From: Trichomonas vaginalis G3
Lineage: Eukaryota > Parabasalia > Trichomonadida > Trichomonadidae
Assembly (NCBI RefSeq): GCF_026262505.1
Contig: NC_067207.1
Span: 13,608,082-13,672,081, forward strand
Reading direction: 5' to 3'
Length of the DNA stretch: 64,000 nucleotides
The stretch's first letter is position 1; each line of letters begins with the position of its first letter. Of the stretch, positions 39,361 to 50,171 are shown one piece after another. Under the pieces are notes generated by a model. It was given only the letters and a program-made list of their open reading frames with translations. It had not been told where the DNA came from and did no database searches. Made by a program: the position numbers and the translations under genes.

Positions 39361-40664
39361 TTATTCGTTACCACCATGTGAAATAAGAAGTTCAGCTGTT
39401 TCTATTCTATTATAAGTTGCAGCAATTTGAAGTGCGGTTTCCCCATCATTATCTTTTTCATTGATATTCGCACCATGTAAAATAAGAACTTCGGCAGTTT
39501 CTTCACTATAGTTCATTGCTGCATAATGAAGAGCGGTTTTTCCATTTTCATTTTTTTCATTGATATTTGCGCCATGTGAAATAAGAAATTCAGCAGTTTC
39601 TTTATTATTGTGCATTGCTGCAACATGAAGTGCAGTCTTTCCATAATTATCTTTTTCATAGATACTTGCACCATGTGAAATAAGAAGTTCGACAGTTTCT
39701 ATACTATTATTTTCTGCTGCAATATGAAGAGCTGTCTGTCCATTAATATCTTTTTCATTGATATTTGCACCAATTGATAGGAAATATTCTAAAAGGGATG
39801 GAATATTAAACATCACTGAATAAATAATGCATTTGTTAATTGCATTAGTTTGATCAAAATAAACTAAAAATGATTCAAGATTATTATACAATGCACAATA
39901 ATTCAAATCTATTTCTATATTGAACTCATTCATCAAGAATGTAACAAAATCAATATTGTGTGAAATAATTGCATAATGCATGCTTTCTTCATCTGGTTCT
40001 TGATATTTCAAACATTCACTCATGATATCTGGATTTCCGCCTAAAAATGAAAATTCAAGACATCTTTGAGTTATTTCTGAGCTAAATTTTGTTCTTAAAA
40101 ACTTGAAACAATCAACTGCTCCATGGTAACAACATAATTCAAGTAATGAATATCCTTCATAAGAGTATGGATATAAATCGCATTTAAGTTTTTGATTTTG
40201 ATCAATTTCATCTCTTTCAGTGAATATGATGAATTTTTCTAGGTCATTATTCATAATCGCGCTGTAAATTGTATTTTCTGTATGAATATCAAGATTTTCT
40301 GTTTTAAAATTTTCGAAATCAAGAGATTTGTCTAATTTAATTCCATATTCTTTATAAAGCAGAAATTTGGAAATGATATTAATTCTTTTGACCTCTTCTA
40401 CATGGTATTCATCAGATATCAGTTTGGAAAGAGATAAATATGACTTTGTATAGCGATTATTATAAGGAATGATATTTAAAATATCTTTTATAATATTTGT
40501 GGGGAGACGTTTCTTTGAATCAATCAATTCTGTTTTGATTATTTTGTAAATTGAGTTTAAATCTTCTTCATTTTCCGTTTTTTAGCATTGTACGAATCGA
40601 TGTAGTATTTGTAGTTACTTCGTAATTCGATGTATTTGTTTGGATGAATGTCTTGATTGGAAAT
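39361..40664 (-). pseudogene. Ankyrin repeat gene, decayed 5' end
   Basis: The main frame (39361-40527, 388 codons) holds the DUF3447-type head (IIPYNNRYTKSYLSLSKLIS, SLLELCCYHGAVDC, FSFLGGNPDIMSECLKYQEP) and five ankyrin repeats marked by ALHIAAENNSIETVELLISH, ALHVAAMHNNKETAEFLISH and similar, ending LLISHGGNE. It has no ATG start. The missing N-terminus lies just upstream in another frame: SNQDIHPNKYIELRSN...IDSYNA at about 40661-40585, the standard start of this family. One frame change is needed, inside the T-run at 40578-40583. The expected initiator ATG before SNQ reads ATT (complement of 40662-40664). Two defects make this a probable pseudogene, though its repeats are still open. Confidence 0.75.
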
Positions 40665-41178
40665 TAAAAAAATTTTAAAAAGGGCCTAATTGCGTTTTTA
40701 CCATATAAAATAATTCACAAACTCATTAGAAGAAAAACTATTTTATACATGCGGAAAACAATGATCCCAAAAATTTCAGATCTAATTTATGAATTTAGAT
40801 TAAATTCATATATAAATGAAATGTAATAGTCGTTGGCAATAGGATTTTCATCCAGATGCTTCTAATAGAAGATTTTTTGGCAATCACTCAAAATCAATTG
40901 ATTCTTTGAATCTAGATAAAAGCTCATATTTAACTAAGTACCACTTTGTTTTTATTTTTCAAAAGGTAAAAATTGATATTTTTTTTTAATTTCTCTAGTT
41001 TAGAGCCTGAACTAATAGATAGCTCATATGGAAAAAGTGAAACTATTATAGTGTGGGAAAAATCAATGTCCTACCACTTATATACATTAGTAACTTGAAA
41101 AACTGTTTAATTTTAATTGTAAACCTTGTCTAATTCACATGTTTATTAAATTTATTTAGTTCTATATATTATAATTAG
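40665..41178. other. Intergenic, AT-rich
   Basis: About 500 bases. Nothing notable before the TTAA at 41179. Confidence 0.35.
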
Positions 41179-41182
41179 TTAA

Positions 41183-42223
41183 GGGTGCACACGAGAGGAT
41201 CATGTAAACTTCAGAATTTAGAACCTTATTTTTAGGCATTATCTTGGCTACCTATTTAGGCTCGAAAAGCAAAAAATATCAAAAAATACAACTTGACTCC
41301 ATTATGACCCTTTCATGGAGGTAGTTTTTATCCGCTAGTATTTTCCCTTTGAATCTCTTTACAATTCGAAATCAAATTCAAAACTCAGTAGAAGAAAGGA
41401 AGAATCGACTTACTACGGTTGTAATACAAATAAATACATATATTTAATTATTTTTATTTACATAATAATTGTTTGAAGCTCATATTCCATCAAATTTTTA
41501 AATAAAAACATTAAAATGTTGAAAATGTTCATATATTTTAATAGGGTTTTGGCACTTTATTGAGGAATTACTACATACATAGTCGAACTGAACTTGATAT
41601 TTTGAAATTTAAATTATTTATCAAAATTAAAATTTAACTTGAAATTTATAATTATTTAGTCATATTTTGCATAATTCTAAGTAGATTTTGTAAAAAATCA
41701 AGAAAGAAAAATTTTAACGTGCTTTATTTTTTCTTTTTTATAATAATACATATTATTATATAATTAACATATTCATAATGTTTCACCCTTTCAAAAATAT
41801 AATCCTCCTCCTCTCAAATAAACGTACATACGGGTGGCCTCTTTTTTCAAAAAATTAAAATTTGAAATTTTGGGCTCAAATATTAGAGATTTTTTCAACC
41901 TTCAACGATATATGTTGTCTATATCAGACCTCCTTTCTTTTTGATACTTAACATTGTTCCTAAATCTTAGCCGTTAAGGCTGTTCTGAAAATATTTTTTT
42001 TTCGAAAAAATTCAAAAAAAATTCTTAAAATTCAAAAATCCCTTAATTCCTGAGGATTTTGGAAAAAAGTTTTTACATGAACATGTGTATATTATATGAA
42101 GTATATTGATAAGGTAAAAATCAAATTTTATTGCATATTCATCGAGAAAATAAACTAACGAATCCCTCAAAATTGAGAGGGTAATCCTCCTCCTCTCAAA
42201 TAAACGTACATACGGGTGCACCC
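41183..42223. mobile_element. Possible non-autonomous DNA element with TTAA target duplication
   Basis: The 1,041-bp segment starts GGGTGCAC and ends GTGCACCC, an 8-bp terminal inverted repeat, and is bordered on both sides by TTAA (41179-41182 and 42224-42227). Inside are no ORFs, but a 36-bp direct repeat beginning AATCCTCCTCCTCTCAAATA occurs at 41801-41836 and again at the right end, 42183-42218. TTAA duplications are the mark of piggyBac-type transposition. The terminal repeat is short and TTAA is common in AT-rich DNA, so chance is not excluded. Confidence 0.4.
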
Positions 42224-42239
42224 TTAATAGTTTTAATAT

Positions 42240-43254
42240 TTATTGTTTTCGCTTGATTATAATTTCAAGAATCTGACCAAGTGCTTTCTTTGGATATTTT
42301 GGATCAAGGTTGGCAAGCTCTGTGCGCAAAGCTTCAGATTCTGTCCTAGAAAACTCTTCGAAATACTGAGGAATCTTCAAATCAGCGTAAAGTTGTTTAA
42401 TATCATTAACGTACTCTTCATGGCCGATTTTTTCTTTAAGAATCTTCTTTTGATCGTCATTGGCCAACTCATAAGCCTTGCAATAGCACCAACTAATTTT
42501 TGCGTCCTGAATATCAGTTCCAATCTTACCTGTATGCTTTGGATCTCCGTAAACATCGATATAATCATCTTGAACTTGGAAATAGTTGCCTAATCTGATC
42601 ATAAACTTTTCAATATCTTCAAATTTGTCGTCAACATCGTATATTTGACTTCCAATAAGGCCAAAAACTATAGGAGAGACAACTGTATAGAATGCTGTTT
42701 TGTATGTTACAATTTGGTTGTATTCTTGGAATGATGGTATTTTTGCTATGAAATCGTATGTTTGGCCAATAGTTGTGTATGTACCAATCTTACGTGAGAA
42801 TTCAATTAACTTTGCGTAGTATTTAGTATTGAGTTTGTTGCGAATTTTGTCCAATAAGACATAAGCTAGATCTTGAAGAATAAGACCATCATTAACAGCT
42901 TGGTCACCAACTTCACACAATTTCTTCACGTTTGTACCAACATTCTTGGCCTCTTCTCGTTTCAGATTGATCCATCAAGTCGTCGGCTATCAAATAACCA
43001 GCGTGAATGATCTCTTCAACCCAGCCGAGATAATATCCAACCTTAGCTTCTTCAGAATCTGGTGAGTATCCAGTTAATTCAAGATAAACAGCTGCAGTCA
43101 TAATTCCTCTAAGCATTTTTCCGCCTTTTGTTGAATATTCAAGCATATCTATGCAGTGTTTTTGTACCCAGTCAACAGTGAATCCGTTGAGAAACTGGCT
43201 AATGCATTCTTTAACTTCTGGATAGAAAGCAAAAAATTCTTTGCTGCAATTCAT
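42240..43254 (-). pseudogene. Farnesyl diphosphate synthase, one frame change
   Basis: The two halves together cover a full FPP synthase of about 340 residues. The first frame (ATG at 43254) gives MNCSKEFFAFYPEVKECISQ, the GGKMLRG block and the first aspartate-rich motif DDLMDQSETRRG. The second, from about 42929, gives the remaining helices and the second aspartate-rich motif DDYIDVYGDPKHTGKIGTDI, with the lysine region KISWCYCKAYELA. The enzyme joins isopentenyl diphosphate to dimethylallyl and geranyl diphosphate to make C15 for prenylation and other isoprenoids. All visible catalytic residues are intact. The only defect is one frame change just after CWYKREE (about 42913-42935), where the first frame runs into a stop. 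A single-base assembly error or a very young pseudogene both fit. Confidence 0.85.
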
Positions 43255-45047
43255 ATCAAAAAAGATAATTGAATGGAGATCACCAATTTATTTAAAAAAC
43301 AGACCCTCAAAATTTATCGTTTTTTCCCAAATTTGCCAACACATCATAATTCTATAATACATACAAATACACAACGTTCAGAAGAAATCGATATATGAAG
43401 AGTTTACTACAAAGACCTATTCAATGGTGACAGGAAAACATGTCAAAATTACCCGAATGAAGCATGTGCATCATATTACTACTTAGGAAGTTTGTCTATT
43501 TTTAGTAGATATAAACAGAGTTATTTATTTTAATTTACCCCCAACTTCCAAATAACTCCATAACTTATTTAGTTTGTATTCTTCTTCTGCTTCAAGTGAT
43601 GCAAAAAATTGTCTTAATTATATCTCAGAAAATGCTCTGTTTGAGTGGAGAAAGACTTAGGATCAGGTAACAATTTTACTTCATATAAAGCAAATAAAAG
43701 ACCAACTAGTTATGGAAAAAGTGAAACATTTGATTAACATAATCAACTCCCAAAAGATCTCAATCAATGGATTGATCAATATCATAATAGTGATGTTATT
43801 GATTTTAAGTTTCAATAAATAATTAAAAATTGATATATTGACAATAGAATTCCAAGATCATTTTAGGAATGATTTATCTCATTAATCTATGAATAGTTGC
43901 AAGGAAATATTTCCGAACTTAGACATTGTTAACAAAACAATCTTCATGATTATATTACATCGTTAATTGGTAACATCATTGTTTGATAAATTTAAATTAG
44001 GAAATTGATATATATTATTTTACAGCATGAGAGTTAAGTTCTTTCTTTCTCCATTAAAGCACATGATATATGCAATAGATATAGTCAAACTAGCTCCACA
44101 ATAGATTTCAACAATACCATATTATCATTATTAATAATGAATACGCGAGACCATTTTCATTTTTTTTTTCGATGGGCCAATAATTGTTCTTTAGTTAGGG
44201 TGCTAGATTGAGCATCAAAACCAAAACATCCCATATATATTGCACACCTTTCATGAATAATGAATTTTGACGAAATCTATCATCAATTGGATTACAGTTG
44301 CATCAAAAAAGAACCCCATTTTTGCTTAAATTCAATATTATCATTAAAACCAGTACTATAATCATGTTAGAATTGCCAATATATCTACATTCACATGTGA
44401 TGCCATTATAAACTTTCAAAAAACAGAAGTTATCCATCAAATTCTTATGAAACTAATATCAAATAAATGAAATTTGAGTTAAATTATATCAGTCGAGAAA
44501 TAGGTACAATCTCAGATCGATAAACAATTTTCTATTGATATAACAAGCACTAATAAGTATCTTGTATGGCACGCATAATAATTTACCAATTCATCTATTT
44601 ATACGCCGAATCTTTTGAAACACAAATTCATACAAATGCTTTCTCAGATACATTTACAAAATCCTATATATTGCTAGATATAACAGACTGCAGCTATAGA
44701 AACTGAAATGATTTTTCAATCACCAAATACATAATTTGAAATGTATTTTGCATCATGTACAAAGAAATTGTTTCAACAAGTTTCACTGATTATAATGATT
44801 GATTTATAACATATGAAATAGAAAATTCATTAATATGTGGGTTCTAGAATGGAAAGCTGGAATGATTCTTGATTTAAAAGCTAATACAAAATAAAGATTC
44901 AATCATTTTGAGTTTATTTAGCTTGCTTAAGTAAATCGATTATTAATACTGTTTAATAATCCAACTAAATTATTTAAGCTAATAGATTATGATTTAAAAT
45001 AAATATAATTTTTTTTAATAATAAAATAACAAACAAATATTTATAAA
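43255..45047. other. Gene-poor AT-rich region
   Basis: About 1.8 kb with no ORF of note, no tRNA and no clear repeat. A homopolymer T run lies at 44160-44170. Confidence 0.4.
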
Positions 45048-45590
45048 TTAGGCAAATGTAAGAGGAAGCGATGCTCGTGCATTTTTGGCTCGGTTTCCAG
45101 GCAAATTTAGCAAAGAATCAGGATAATTTCGAATTGTAGATCGAGTATATTCTTTAGATTCTGATTCAGAGTGGAGAACTCTTTCAACACAGATGAGTCC
45201 TGCAGCATCTTCTGCTGTGAATCGATGTTGGGGTTTTGATTGAACAGAGTTTGCAAGCCTAAACATAGATTTGTTCTTTCTAGGTTTAACCTTTAATTCA
45301 TCAATCATCGTCTTAAGATTTGTTAATGAATAATTTGAAGATTTAGGGTTGATATTAACAGCTAAATGACCCAAAGGTTCATTAAGCTTTTCATCGTCAA
45401 ATATTGATGGAACTTCTCGATCATCTTTCATTTCCATTGATAAAAAATCAATGGGTTCTGACATTAATCTTTGTTGATTTGGAGATAATGGCTTTTGCTG
45501 AGGTTTACTAGGTTCAACTATAGTTACCTGACGTTCTACAACAATTGGATTTTTCTTTGGTATAGTTTTAGATGCATGGATGACTCTCAT
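45048..45590 (-). CDS. Hypothetical protein, disordered and basic
   Basis: 180 residues from ATG 45590 (MRVIHASKTIPKKNPIVVER). Rich in Pro, Ser, Gln and Lys, with a short ordered-looking segment (NYSLTNLKTMIDELKVKPRK) and RFTAEDAAGLICVERVLHSE further on. No signal peptide, membrane segment or known motif. Isolated between two long gene-poor stretches, with codon use that looks genuine. Probably a trichomonad-specific regulatory or adaptor protein; function unknown. Confidence 0.6.
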   Translation of the reverse strand: MRVIHASKTIPKKNPIVVERQVTIVEPSKPQQKPLSPNQQRLMSEPIDFLSMEMKDDREVPSIFDDEKLNEPLGHLAVNINPKSSNYSLTNLKTMIDELKVKPRKNKSMFRLANSVQSKPQHRFTAEDAAGLICVERVLHSESESKEYTRSTIRNYPDSLLNLPGNRAKNARASLPLTFA

Positions 45591-47400
45591 TTTGAAAAAA
45601 CGATTTTTTGGAACTCTTCAGCTCGGAAGGAGATATAATGAATAGATGATATTTTTGATTAATTTATGAAAGCTGTCAACTTAAGATCCCTATTAGTGAA
45701 AGACAAATTCCTTACACTATGAATTTTTTAAAACAAAATATATTTTCATTTATACCATTCTCAAGTCTATTGAAAACACAATGTGTTATATTTTTGACAA
45801 AGTTTTTGAATGCGTGGCAAGAGTTTAATGTTTTGGAGAGTAAATGATATCAATTTCTATTCAAAACAATTAAATCAGATCATGGAAATGTTCATTTCTA
45901 TTTCTATGCAACATTCGAACATGAATATAGAATCATAGATATTGCAAATCAATTTATTAAAATATTCCAATTTCGTATTCAAATTGTTTTGAATTAATTA
46001 TTATTTGATATGCTCTCTTGAATACCAACTATGAATTTCATCATATTTGTTTTAGATGATACAACAAGAATCCGATAAGTTTAATTTGATTAATTAATTT
46101 CTCATGCCAAATTAGAGAATCTCTTTGTGAAGAGGTTTTATATTTAATTCATATATTTTTTAGACGGCAGAAGTGGCTAAACAGCCCTCAGAAATTTCGT
46201 ATGAAAAATAAGGTTCTCTAAAGATTAAATGATTCGCAGCAGCGTTATAAGAATAAAATATGGATAGGACATCATATCATGATTTCACTCTGATGTGAAA
46301 TGGCATTTCATTAATTCAGATTTATAAAAACTTATATTTGGCTATTTAAACCGTATAAATGCATTAAGCAATCTATTGAAACATGGGGTTGATGGTTGAA
46401 ATTCCTATATTCACTGAATTTGAATGGACTTCTGTTATTTAACTGCAAAAGTGATTTTTATCACATAAAAATAAATATATCTAGCAAGTAATACCATTAT
46501 TCGATGAAACAAAGTAATTTTATAGAGAATTTAAATATTTATTGAAATTAATCTAAATTATTGGTCTTTCTTAAAAGGAAATATCCACTTTTTTTAAACG
46601 CTCAAATAATAGAAAATAATTTCAAAATATATAATACCCTCAATTTTTGACTTTTGCAACTTTTTCATGACCCTACCCAGGTATCTAAAATACCATTTAT
46701 CGCCTGAAAAGCACCCTTAATTTATGCCAATTGACAAAATAAAGATATGTTTAGAATGCTGATATGATGGAGAATCATGCTGCATCATTATTGGCCAGCA
46801 ATATATAATATTTAAGAAATCTACGAGATTATCTGATTTCATGAAACTCAATGTATACTAAGTTTCAGACTTTGAAATTTTAACATGTTGATATGGGTAC
46901 ATAGGGTTTATGATTCCAGTCATTTATTTAAAAAATTACAAAAATGAATTAATATGATGTGAGTAACAATGGTAATAAACGCTTAATTACTAATATATTA
47001 TTTCTTGGTAGGAATGAAATGTTTTGGTGACATTTATAGAAGTTAAGCTGAGAATCAAAAATGCAAAAATTATTTTAAATATTACAAGCATTATTTGATG
47101 TCATTGAGTTTAGAGTCGTGTAGATATATGAGTACAATATGTTATTGATGTATATATGCAATAATTGTGAAAATGAAATGTGAATCTCAAGATGAGTTGC
47201 ATGTTACTGCGCTATAATTTGAATTCAATACGTACATAACATTACTAAATGTATTTTAAGATAATACAAAAAATTAAGCTTGCAAAAAGATATCGAAATG
47301 TAATTTTCATTAGATTCAAAGTTCTGAATAGATTTTGATTTTAACTATTGATGAGTTTGTCAAACCTCTATAATAATAGAATGTAGAACTAATTAAATAT
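45591..47400. other. Gene-poor AT-rich region
   Basis: About 1.8 kb without coding signal. GCACCCTTAA at 46710-46719 resembles the right end of the TTAA element at 42 kb, but no partner end was found. Confidence 0.35.
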
Positions 47401-47940
47401 AATTAATAAAAAAATACAAATTTAAGTGATATTATAAGAGATATATGTGATGTTACCAATATGATATGATATTGGAGAACTGATAGAATTGTGATGTGAG
47501 ACTAAATATGATTTTATTATGAATAGGAGAATAATATTAGAAGAATTTCTTGAATTTAATGTATCTGAATATGTAATTGGGCATATATTCTATATATATA
47601 TTGGTAGGTTAACTAGAAATAAGAAGATGAAAGATTGTTAATGAATAATATGAGATTAAGCGAAAATATATTGTTCTAATAGATGAGTGTTGAGATCCAA
47701 TATATATGAAGAGGGATATGTGAGAGGAAATATGTATATTTAATAAAATAAGCGATGAGAGAAAAAATAACAAAGATTTATATGAAATTTTGAGTATTGA
47801 AAAAGCTCGATTAGTGATTTTATGTCTGTTAAAGGAATAGATATTCTAGGAGAAAGATAAATTGAATTAAAGAAGAATAAAAAAAGTTGATTAAGATTGA
47901 TAAAAATATTGAATTGTATGACAATGGAAAGAAGGAATAA
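47401..47940. other. C-depleted, G-rich tract
   Basis: By hand count this 540-base stretch has 21 C and 104 G on the plus strand, about 5:1, against roughly balanced use elsewhere. No ORF. It ends directly at the fold-back element. Confidence 0.7.
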
Positions 47941-47954
47941 ATTGGTGTTGGTAT

Positions 47955-49785
47955 GACGGTATCATTTCGGGAGACATTGCCTCTGCATGTCTCCCAGAAT
48001 GAGACAATCTTCTGCAATCAGAATGTGAAGCAAAACTTTGACCGACAAGAGTGTATTGTGCACTCCTGTCGGTCGCAGTGTCTCATTCTGGGAGACATTG
48101 CCTCTGCATGTCTCCCAGAATGGAACAATGTTCCGCATTGATAACTTGAACGCGGAAGTTTGACCGACAAGAGTGTATTGTGCACTCCTGTCGGTCGCAG
48201 TGTCTCATTCTGGGAGACATTGCCTCTGCATGTCTCCCAGAATGGAACAATGTTCCGCATTGATAACTTGAACGCGGAAGTTTGACCGACAAGAGTGTAT
48301 TGTGCACTCCTGTCGGTCGCAGTGTCTCATTCTGGGAGACATTGCCTCTGCATGTCTCCCAGAATGGAACAATGTTCCGCATTGATAACTTGAACGCGGA
48401 AGTTTGACCGACAAGAGTGTATTGTGCACTCCTGTCGGTCGCAGTGTCTCATTCTGGGAGACATTGCCTCTGCATGTCTCCCAGAATGGAACAATGTTCC
48501 GCATTCATATTGAACGCGGAAGTTTGACCGACAAGAGTGCATTATCCAATCTTTTTTGTCATATACCTCAACCCACAAAGACAAAACCTTACATAAAATA
48601 GGTAAACTTTGGTTTTCACTTAATAATGTTTATTTTTAATTTTTTGTTCTTTATATAACTTTTTCTTCTACTAAACTATTTTACAGACTCTACTGAGCTA
48701 TCCTCACGTATATACCTGTGACAATAACACATATATACTCCCTTCATATTCTGATCTCATGACATATTACAGCACAAACTATAATTATACAACATACCTC
48801 ATAAAGTCTGATTTTACCCCTATCTAAGCGTTCAAAACCTATTTTCCCCGCGTAATCTGATTCTTCTGGCTCTGCTGATTCGATTTCTGCTGTCAGATCG
48901 TGAAAATATGCATCACACAATGAGATAAACACAAAATACACAATTTAATATTTTCCTTAAAATTTCTCTTCAGGTTCATATTGAAACAACATCTTTTTTT
49001 GAAAATACAATTTTTTCAAAAAATGTATGAATTCAAAAGTGCATACTATATATAGTCATTACCCAACATTAATTTTGTATTTTAGTTTTTAAGATATTCA
49101 TTTTATTATACGTCTTATTCAGAAAATTAAATATATTTGTGAGGGAAAACGGAGGAAATAATAAATATGTCAAGATCGAGGAATTGACAATTTTAAGGAA
49201 AATATTAAGTTGTGTATTTTGTGTTTATCTCATTGTGTGATGCATATTTTCACGATCTGACAGCAGAAATCGAATCAGCAGAGCCAGAAGAATCAGATTA
49301 CGCGGGGAAAATAGGTTTTGAACGCTTAGATAGGGGTAAAATCAGACTTTATGAGGTATGTTGTATAATTATAGTTTGTGCTGTAATATGTCATGAGATC
49401 AGAATATGAAGGGAGTATATATGTGTTATTGTCACAGGTATATGTGAGGATAGCTCAGTAGAGTCTGTAAAATAGTTTAGTAGAAGAAAAAGTTATATAA
49501 AGAACAAAAAATTAAAAATAAACATTATTAAGTGAAAACCAAAGTTTACCTATTTTATGTAAGGTTTTGTCTTTGTGGGTTGAGGTATATGACAAAAAAG
49601 ATTGGATAATGCACTCTTGTCGGTCAAACTTCCGCGTTCAAGTTAATGCGGAACATTGTTCCATTCTGGGAGACATGCAGAGGCAATGTCTCCCAGAATG
49701 AGACACTGCGACCGACAGGAGTGCACAATACACTCTTGTCGGTCAAACTTCCGCGTTCAAGTTATCAATGCGGAACAGTGTTCAT
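47955..49785. mobile_element. Fold-back element with hairpin satellite at its outer ends
   Basis: A large inverted repeat centred at 49076.5: position x matches 98153-x on the other strand over 48541-48957 and 49196-49612 with no difference seen, around a 239-base unique spacer (48958-49195). Outside the arms lie tandem 122-bp units, about five on the left (47960-48540) and about one and a half on the right (49613-49783), in mirrored orientation. At the junctions of arm and array the two sides carry different small changes. Each arm contains the same 65-codon open frame reading outward from the centre. The layout resembles foldback (FB)-type transposons, which have long inverted ends with internal tandem repeats. 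No transposase and no target duplication were found. Confidence 0.65.
47960..48540 (+). repeat. 122-bp tandem units made of hairpins (left array)
   Basis: Units repeat every 122 bases (CACTCCTGTCGGTCGCAG at 48061, 48183, 48305, 48427); the first unit is diverged. Each unit holds a 15-bp stem CATTCTGGGAGACAT/ATGTCTCCCAGAATG with a 9-base loop, a 14-bp stem GACCGACAaGAGTG/CACTCcTGTCGGTC with one mismatch, the palindrome GGAACAaTGTTCC, and TTCCGC/GCGGAA arms. GC content is far above the flanks. Confidence 0.88.
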
Positions 49786-50012
49786 TCGAGGAGCCCTCGA
49801 AAAGAACCTCACATCGACTCTCTCTTTCCGGCATCTTTACCGCATATAGAAAACTGCTCGTTCGCAACTTTGTGTGCAATCTAAGAGATGATTGCGGTAA
49901 AGATGCCGGGAAGATTGATGCTGCAGCCCCAGGCCGCACTCAGATTTCATCCCGCTACACAATTGTTCATCCAACAACTGTCATAGAGGTTGAAATTTTC
50001 GACCAGAAGTGA
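49786..50012 (+). pseudogene. GC-rich 3' gene fragment next to the fold-back element
   Basis: Beyond the right array an open frame runs to a stop at 50012 (KLLVRNFVCNLRDDCGKDAG, then HPTTVIEVEIFDQK). Codon use is that of a well-expressed gene, but no start precedes it except array sequence, so it is a 3' remnant. It contains a perfect 16-bp inverted repeat, CCGGCATCTTTACCGC at 49828-49843 and its complement at 49894-49909, and a 7-bp hairpin TTCGAGG/CCTCGAA at its beginning. Family not recognised. Confidence 0.4.
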
Positions 50013-50024
50013 AACATATCATTT

Positions 50025-50168
50025 TTAAGACTGCGGCGCGCAAGCAAGTTTGAACCTTTCAAGGGTGATCAGTCCTTTACTCATTTCAAGACCTCTTGTT
50101 GCCTGATAAAACGATACTTCCTTCCTTGTGGGCCATTGAAAACCGCCCAAGCCGTCACAACTTGCTTC
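50025..50168 (-). pseudogene. GC-rich 3' gene fragment, convergent
   Basis: Minus-strand open frame of 47 codons ending RGLEMSKGLITLERFKLACA then PQS-stop at 50025, bounded upstream by a TAG at 50169-50171. Protein-like (CDGLGGFQWPTRKEVSFY) and GC-rich, but too short for a gene. It converges on the plus-strand fragment with only 12 bases between the two stops. Confidence 0.35.
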
Positions 50169-50171
50169 CTA

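Noticed and set aside
44195-46719. TTAGGGTGC ... GCACCCTTAA as ends of a second TTAA element
   Set aside because: The left end lacks a TTAA and the pair shares no longer inverted repeat; distance and motif fit chance.
48018-48584. Chain of overlapping 80-100-codon ORFs on the minus strand
   Set aside because: They are the same frame recurring every 122 bases through the hairpin array; no promoter, and the sequence is fixed by the palindromes.
48744-49409. Two identical 65-codon ORFs as a duplicated gene
   Set aside because: They are mirror copies inside the inverted repeat; identity follows from the arms and no promoter or domain supports a gene.
49356-49437. Possible spliceosomal intron (GTATGT to CACAG) in the fold-back arm
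   Set aside because: The conserved trichomonad ACTAACACACAG 3' motif is absent and the host frame is only 65 codons.
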